Source: JBKQVT01 sp963804825
Lineage (GTDB): Bacteria > Planctomycetota > Planctomycetia > Pirellulales > Thermoguttaceae
NCBI GenBank assembly: GCA_963804825.1
Contig: CAWDRV010000002.1
Span: 232,603-296,602 of the forward strand
DNA length: 64,000 bases
Direction of reading: 5' to 3'
Under the pieces are notes generated by a model. That model made no database searches. It saw only the letters and a list, made by a program, of their open reading frames with translations, and was not told the origin of the DNA. Each line of letters opens with the position of its first letter. Within the stretch, counting starts at the first letter, position 1. This document shows, one piece after another, positions 59,615 through 64,000 of the stretch. Position numbers and translations under genes: made by a program.

Positions 59615-60499
59615 GTGCTCTTGAGCATGACCGGCTTTGGCGAGGCGCATTGTGAGCGGGACGGCGTGGCCGTCGCGGTCGAGGTGCGCGCCATCAACAA
59701 CCGCTACTTCAAGCTGGCCATCCGCGCCACGGAAGGCTACGGCCCGCTGGAGCCGCGGATCGAAGCCGTGGTCCGCCAGGGCATTCGCCGCGGCACGATC
59801 CAGGTGAATCTTCGGGTCGATCGCGCCCGCTCGCCGGAGGAATTCCAACTCAACGCCGGCGTCCTGGAGCGGTACCGCACGCAGTTGCAGTCGCTTTGCC
59901 GTCAATGGGACCTGCCCGGGCAGGTCTCGTTGGAGGCGCTGTTGCCGCTGCCGGGCGTGGTGGACGAGGGGGTCCTCCATGCGTTTGATCCGACGCGGGA
60001 TTGGCCGGTGATCGGCTCGGCGTTGGAGGCGGCCTTGACGAACCTGGCGCGGATGAGAAGCGAGGAAGGCCGCGCCATGGCCGCCGATCTGGCCGCCAAC
60101 TGCCGGCTGATGGCGGCCCGCCTGGACCAGGTTGCCCGCCGCGCCCCGCTGGCCGCCGACGGCTATCGCCTGCGCCTGGAGGAACGGCTCAAGAAGGTTT
60201 TGGCCGAGTTCCAGGTCGCCCTCGATCCCGGCGAACTGGTCAAAGAGGTCAGCTTGTTCGCCGAGCGGGGAGACATTTCCGAGGAGATCATCCGCCTGCG
60301 CAGCCATTTGGACCAGTTCGACGCCATCATGGCGCTGCCCGAAAGCACCGGACGAAAGCTCGAATTTCTCACCCAGGAGATGTTCCGAGAGGCCAATACC
60401 ATCGGCTCGAAGGCCAACGACGTGGAGATCACCAACGACGTGATCGAGATCAAGACGGCCATCGAGCGCATCCGCGAAATGATTCAGAACATCGAATGA
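59615..60499 (+). CDS. yicC: YicC-family endoribonuclease
   Basis: Stress-induced endoribonuclease family. Landmarks: SMTGFGEAHCERDGVAVAVEVRAINNRYF at the start, LAERGDISEEIIRLRSHLDQF in the middle and the C-terminal EIKTAIERIREMIQNIE. 294 residues, normal. GTG 59615 has GGAGG upstream. Its stop overlaps the gmk start (ATGA), so the two are translationally coupled. Confidence 0.94.
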   Translation: MLLSMTGFGEAHCERDGVAVAVEVRAINNRYFKLAIRATEGYGPLEPRIEAVVRQGIRRGTIQVNLRVDRARSPEEFQLNAGVLERYRTQLQSLCRQWDLPGQVSLEALLPLPGVVDEGVLHAFDPTRDWPVIGSALEAALTNLARMRSEEGRAMAADLAANCRLMAARLDQVARRAPLAADGYRLRLEERLKKVLAEFQVALDPGELVKEVSLFAERGDISEEIIRLRSHLDQFDAIMALPESTGRKLEFLTQEMFREANTIGSKANDVEITNDVIEIKTAIERIREMIQNIE

Positions 60500-61095
60500 A
60501 GACGGAAACCCCGCCCCGCGGCAGATTGGTGGTCGTGTCGGGCCCGGCGGGCGCGGGCAAGACCACGCTGCTGCGGCGGGTGTTCGAGCGATGCCGCGTG
60601 CCGCTGGTGGCCAGCGTCTCCGCCACCACCCGGCCGCCGCGCGCGGGAGAAATCGACGGCGTCGATTACCACTTCCTCACCCGGGAAGAATTCGACCGCC
60701 GCCGCCGCGAAGGCGAGTTTATCGAGTGCTATCGCGTGTTCGAGGAGAACGATTGGTATGGAACGTTGCGCAGCGAGGTGGACGCCGGCCTGCGGGCGGG
60801 AAAATGGGTCGTCTTGACCATCGACGTCCACGGCGCCATGGCCGTCCTGGAGCAGTTCCCCGAGGCCATCACCATTTTTGTCCGCCCCGGCTCCGTGGAG
60901 GAACTCGAACGCCGCCTCCGCGGCCGCGCCACCGAAAACGAGGACGCCGTCCGCCGCCGATTGCAAACGGCAGAAAATGAACTGAAACTGGCCGGTCGAT
61001 ACCGCTACCAGGTCGTCAACGACGACATGGACCTGGCCGTCGAGGAAATATCCACCATCCTGACTCAACAATGGGAGACCCCAGGCAATGATTGA
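60496..61095 (+). CDS. gmk: guanylate kinase
   Basis: Phosphorylates GMP to GDP. 199 residues. P-loop GPAGAGKTTLL (about residue 16-26), GMP-binding SATTRPPRAGEIDGVDYHFLT and the lid-to-core RRRLQTAENEL. Coupled to yicC upstream (ATGA) and overlapping rpoZ by 8 bp downstream. This yicC-gmk-rpoZ-coa order is common in bacteria. Confidence 0.96.
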   Translation: MKTETPPRGRLVVVSGPAGAGKTTLLRRVFERCRVPLVASVSATTRPPRAGEIDGVDYHFLTREEFDRRRREGEFIECYRVFEENDWYGTLRSEVDAGLRAGKWVVLTIDVHGAMAVLEQFPEAITIFVRPGSVEELERRLRGRATENEDAVRRRLQTAENELKLAGRYRYQVVNDDMDLAVEEISTILTQQWETPGND

Positions 61096-61339
61096 CGACC
61101 TTCGGGAAGAGGAAATCGTGAACAAGGTCGGCGGTCGCTTCAAACTGTCGACGCTGATCCAGAAACGCCTCGTGGCCATCAACGGCGGCGCCCGCCCGCT
61201 GATCGACATGAACACCGACAACAAAATGGAGATCGTCATCCAGGAAATCCTGCAAGACAAGATCTACCTCGATTCCGAGTTGAAGGTGCAAGTGGTCGGC
61301 GAACCGCAGGGCGGACCGCCGGAACTTCCAGACCTGTGA
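61088..61339 (+). CDS. rpoZ: RNA polymerase omega subunit
   Basis: Smallest core subunit, which helps assemble beta-prime. 83 residues. The gmk-rpoZ-coaBC position is the classical one and supports the call, as do the helical opening VNKVGGRFKLSTLIQKRLV and the short alpha-helical tail. Overlaps the gmk end by 8 bp; its TGA overlaps the probable start of coaC (GTGA). Confidence 0.9.
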   Translation: MIDDLREEEIVNKVGGRFKLSTLIQKRLVAINGGARPLIDMNTDNKMEIVIQEILQDKIYLDSELKVQVVGEPQGGPPELPDL

Positions 61340-61922
61340 ACGCTGGGACTGTCCAAGCTGGAATCCTATCGAACGGGCGCGGGCAAAGTTGCTACCTATC
61401 GGCGTGACGCGGCGGGGATCGCCGCCTACAAGACGGCCGCGCTGGTCAGCCGCCTCGTCCAGGCCGGGGCGGACGTGTCGGTCGCTGATGACCCGCTCCG
61501 CCACCCGGCTGGTCGGGCCGAAGACCTTCGAGGCCCTGACCGGCCGGCCGGTCGGCACCCGCGTCTTCGGCCCCGGCGCGCATCCGCACATCGAGGCGGC
61601 CCGCGCCGCCGAGGTCTTCTGCGTCGCCCCGGCCACGGCCAACATCCTCGCCAAGGCCGCCTGCGGACTGGCCGACGACCTGCTGAGCACGACCCTGCTG
61701 TCGTTCGACGGTCCGATCATCATGGCCCCGGCCATGAACGACAAGATGTGGGAGAAGCCGGCCGTGCAGCGCAACGTCGCCCAGCTTCGCGCCGACGGCG
61801 TCGTGCTGGTCGATCCCGAGGAGGGCTATCTGAGTTGCGGCGCGATCGGCGCCGGCCGCATGGCCTCGCCCGAAAAGATCTTCGAGGTCATTGCCCAGGC
61901 GTTGAGAAAAGCCGGACGGTGA
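61336..61922 (+). CDS. coaC: phosphopantothenoylcysteine decarboxylase (two frameshifts)
   Basis: FMN-dependent decarboxylase of coenzyme A synthesis. Joined frames give LLPIGVTGGIAAYKTAALVSRLVQ at the N-terminus, a middle with FGPGAHPHIEAARAAEVFCVAPATANILAKAACGLADDLLSTTLL and the C-terminal APAMNDKMWEKPAVQRN, close to the bifunctional CoaBC N-domain. Frame changes are near 61408 (in GVTGGIAAYK) and 61485 (before MTRSATRLVG). The start is inferred at GTG 61336, which overlaps the rpoZ stop; a base seems to be missing just after it. It is separate from CoaB here. Confidence 0.85.
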
Positions 61923-61923
61923 G

Positions 61924-61943
61924 CCGGAGGCGTTAGCCTCCGG
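61924..61943. repeat. palindromic repeat (CCGGAGGC type), second copy
   Basis: Arms CCGGAGGC and GCCTCCGG with loop GTTA, starting one base after the coaC stop codon. A near-identical copy lies at 21894-21913 in an unrelated location. It could double as a terminator of the cluster. Confidence 0.8.
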
Positions 61944-61999
61944 ATTGAGACGGCGGAAGGCAGAAGTAATCCGGAGAACTGCTGCGGCCAATTGCTGAC

Positions 62000-62027
62000 T
62001 TCATCCTTTATCCTTCATCCTTCATCC
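62000..62027. repeat. heptamer tandem repeat TTCATCC (four units)
   Basis: TTCATCC, TTTATCC, TTCATCC, TTCATCC (62000-62027) immediately before coaB, 7 bases upstream of its ATG. In place of a Shine-Dalgarno the leader is pyrimidine-rich. Confidence 0.8.
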
Positions 62028-62034
62028 TTGGCTC

Positions 62035-62664
62035 ATGGCTCGCATCCTCATCACCTCCGGCCCGACGCGGCAGTATCTCGATCCGGTGCGCTATCTGACC
62101 AACGCCTCCAGCGGGCGGATGGGCCGGGCCCTGGCCGCCGCCGCCATCGAGGCAGGACACCAAGTGGTCGTCGTCAGCGGGCCGGTCGCCGTCCGCTATC
62201 CGCCGGCGGCGGAAGTCGTCCCGGTCGTCTCCACCGAGGAGATGCTGGAAGCGTGCCTCGAAGGTCTTTCCGGCCTGCGACGGGCTGATTGCCGTCGCCG
62301 CCCCCTGCGACTACCGGCCGCGGACGGTGGCGAGCAAGAAGATCCGCAAGACGGGCCGGCCGCTGCGAAGTCGAACTGGTCGAAACGCCCGACATCGTGG
62401 CCCGCCTGGGAAAGATCCGCCGGGCCGCAATGGATGGTGGCCTTCGCCCTGGAGACCGAGGACCGGCGCCTGCGGGCCCTTCAGAAGCTGGAGCAGAAGA
62501 ACTGCGACTTGATCGTCGTCAACGGCCCGGCCGCCATCGGCGCCAGCCGGACGCGGGTCCAAGTGCTCGGCGCCGACGGGGCCGTGCTGGCGGACCTCCA
62601 GGGCAGCAAGCGCCGGGTCGCCGCCGGGATTCTCGAGATCATTCAGCAGCGGCTGATGGGCTAA
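62035..62664 (+). CDS. coaB: phosphopantothenate--cysteine ligase (frameshifted)
   Basis: Nucleotide-dependent synthase partner of coaC. N-terminus ARILITSGPTRQYLDPVRYL, with the TNASSGRMG nucleotide loop. The middle reads in other frames as FPACDGLIAVAAPCDYRPRTV and VELVETPDIVARLGKIRR, and the C-terminal part is VAFALETEDRRL through LIVVNGPAAIGASRTRV. Breaks near 62285, 62385 and 62430. All blocks are present in order, so this is a complete enzyme with errors rather than a decayed one. About 225 residues, consistent with a monofunctional CoaB domain. Confidence 0.82.
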   Translation: MARILITSGPTRQYLDPVRYLTNASSGRMGRALAAAAIEAGHQVVVVSGPVAVRYPPAAEVVPVVSTEEMLEACLEGLSGLRRADCRRRPLRLPAADGGEQEDPQDGPAAAKSNWSKRPTSWPAWERSAGPQWMVAFALETEDRRLRALQKLEQKNCDLIVVNGPAAIGASRTRVQVLGADGAVLADLQGSKRRVAAGILEIIQQRLMG

Positions 62665-62709
62665 TGTCCGACGGGCCGGCCGGTGACATGATGCGAAAAC
62701 GAAGGAAGC

Positions 62710-62772
62710 GAAAAGGGGACATCACGGATTACAGCTTATGGAGTTTGCCAAAATCAATGATGTCCCCTTTTC
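62710..62772. repeat. inverted repeat of the GAAAAGGGGACATCA type
   Basis: GAAAAGGGGACATCA (62710-62724) and its complement TGATGTCCCCTTTTC (62758-62772), around a 33-bp spacer. A related ggggacatcactga unit recurs at about 63797-63810 next to gggggacaga. These match the class of REP/RAYT-associated repeats and lie at the margin of the decayed gene that follows. Confidence 0.75.
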
Positions 62773-62822
62773 CGGTTCCCTTTTCCGGTTTACTGCACAA
62801 CTACTCGGCCTGGAGAAATTCT

Positions 62823-63678
62823 GTGAGCGGAGTGAAAACGGTGAGGAATGTTATTCTCGGCGTCCTGCTCGCCATCGCGATTCTCGTCGGCCTCTGGGCC
62901 TGCGTTTTCGTCTTCGTCGGGCTTCCGGCGGTAGCCTGGCACAAGCAGTCGCTGACGGCGGGGAGTATGGTTGACGTCTGCCACGAGCTATGCAATTACC
63001 GTGAAAAGTACGGGCGGTGACCGCGAACCCTGACGGAAGCGGGGAAGCAAGGGGGGTACATGTATATCGTGGACCCGATGTCCGGTCGGCCCTGGCTCTA
63101 TCACCCCGACGCCACGCTCGGGACGAAGGCGATCCTCCTCGCCCAACCAGAGCCGTGCAGAATGGGCCTATGGCCGTTCGCCACAACGCAACAACTGGGC
63201 ATCCGCGCCGATGGACGGTCCGTTGACGTTCGCGGCGACGAAAGAGTGGTTGATGATTCGAGGATACGGCGGGACCTCGGGGAATTTCCGATCAAAGAGG
63301 GCATCCAGAAAAACGAAATATGGACTTTGACCGGCCTCTGCAAGGATTTGTGCGAATATCGGGAGAGGCACGGGCGATGGCCGCAAAGCCTGCTGGAAGC
63401 GGCGGAACAACAGGGACTGAGTATTGGTGGCATATCCGAGGGCAAAATTTTGTGGGCGCCTTGCTGTCGGCCGCTGCTCTACTACCCGGACGCGAAGCCC
63501 GGGACGAAAGCGATCCTCCTGCCCAGCCGGCGGGGCGCAGAATGGACCTGTGGCCATTCTTCCCGACGGGACGATTGGGCATCCGCGCGATGGAAAAGTC
63601 GTCAACATCCAGGGCGATGAAAGGGAAGCGGATGACTCAAGAGTACGGCGGGATCTCCCAGAATTTCCGATCAAGTAG
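62823..63678 (+). pseudogene. decayed secreted protein with internal duplication
   Basis: Starts at GTG 62823 with a membrane segment (VILGVLLAIAILVGLWACVF). Two copies of a ~110-residue unit follow. Unit 1 begins LCNYREKYGR, then a TGA (63018-63020) in the same frame where unit 2 (LCEYRERHGRWPQS) has Trp; the frame continues after it with PRTLTEAGKQ. Unit 2 then loses frame in two places relative to unit 1, near 63517 and 63588, where a C is missing. The aligned ends (gatgattcgagg and gatgactcaaga) show the duplication at the DNA level. The YxxxHGxWPxSLxEA pattern is that of small planctomycete pseudopilin-type proteins. Confidence 0.6.
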
Positions 63679-64000
63679 CGGGGTGGGCTTTTGCACTCCA
63701 CCGCAACGAAACAGATTGGGCGGCCATACTCGGACCATTCCGTCCTGTTGTGCAACTATCCAGACGCACAAAGGGACGCGCAACGGACGCACAACGGGGA
63801 CATCACTGATTGTGGAAATAAGGGGGACAGACGCATTTATTGGATAATTTACGCAGGACGGCCATGGCAACAGAATCCCGAACTACCCAGTATGTGCGTC
63901 CGTCCCTTCATGCCGCCTGTTTATGCCGGTTGTCGTCTACGGGCAGACAGGAATGTCTGCCCTCCTGAAATTGAACAGGTGATTGCGGCACGCGTCTTAA
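63679..64000. other. end-of-window intergenic sequence with a palindrome
   Basis: No convincing gene. It includes the REP-like ggggacatcactga (63797-63810) and a 22-bp palindrome at 63941-63962 with arms GGGCAGACA and TGTCTGCCC around GGAA. A short open frame from 63864 (MATESRTTQYVR) is not supported as coding. Confidence 0.5.

Noticed and set aside
62000..62027. CRISPR-like array
   Set aside because: Units are 7 bp in direct tandem with no spacers. It is a simple sequence repeat.
63018..63020. Selenocysteine or UGA-Trp recoding
   Set aside because: The aligned residue in the second copy is Trp and the locus also has frame losses; no SECIS-like element is evident. A point mutation is simpler.

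Overview
The window is GC-rich (roughly 60-65% by eye), almost gap-free bacterial chromosome. The gene content points to a planctomycete (Planctomycetota, probably Pirellulales or a relative). The markers are two DUF1559 pseudopilins with small lipoproteins, a PEP-CTERM protein, a formylglycine-generating-enzyme-like protein, a b558-type succinate dehydrogenase, an RG-rich disordered protein, separate CoaC and CoaB genes, and many secreted proteins of unknown function. I see no rRNA, tRNA, CRISPR array or prophage.

Layout. 1-10 kb is central metabolism on the + strand: carbonic anhydrase (5' end cut by the window), acetolactate-synthase-like enzyme plus aldehyde dehydrogenase, a BrnT/BrnA toxin-antitoxin pair, then sdhC-sdhA-sdhB and an ACT-domain malic enzyme. 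10-18 kb is on the - strand: a secreted planctomycete protein, an amino-acid permease fused to stress-protein (USP) domains, a short-chain dehydrogenase and a purine/NCS2 permease. 18-26 kb is mixed: M50 protease, cytidylate-kinase-like protein, YceH, SUMF1-type protein, two paralogous beta-barrel proteins, BirA and a PEP-CTERM protein. 26-34 kb is accessory: a nucleotidyltransferase module, two secreted proteins (one with about twelve GG-N-Y repeats), an RlmM-like methyltransferase, a low-complexity RG protein and an IS200-type element. 34-49 kb holds mfd, a parvulin-type foldase, pdxJ, dapA, clpB, a sugar-isomerase-like protein, a PEPCK-like protein and a TlpA-type thioredoxin. 49.5-54.7 kb (- strand) has pseudopilins, lipoproteins, and a winged-helix-like plus TIR-domain pair beside dnaK. 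57-62.7 kb is a + strand housekeeping cluster: pheA, tpiA, secG, yicC, gmk, rpoZ, coaC, coaB. The window ends in a decayed gene with an internal duplication.

Three signals cut across the window. First, about 25 single-base reading-frame breaks, many in genes that should be essential (tpiA, coaBC, pdxJ, sdhA, mfd). They look like assembly indels, so broken genes here should not be read as real pseudogenes without checking. Second, a rich set of palindromic repeats: a composite element in three copies, a 127-bp MITE-like element, REPIN-like pairs, and one repeat family read in frame as a protein linker. Third, several recognisable -35/-10 promoters lie so close to start codons that the mRNAs would be leaderless or nearly so (brnT, pdxJ, the M50 protease gene, perhaps mfd).

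Functionally, the 4.5-10 kb block links succinate to fumarate oxidation with malate decarboxylation, and the PEPCK-like gene at 46.5 kb would serve the same C4/C3 node. The clpB and dnaK genes, both with structured leaders, represent heat-shock proteostasis. The most plausible understudied systems are the winged-helix/TIR pair (53.7-54.7 kb), the GG-N-Y repeat protein with its secreted neighbour (27.2-31 kb), and the two-gene nucleotidyltransferase module (26.4-27.2 kb).
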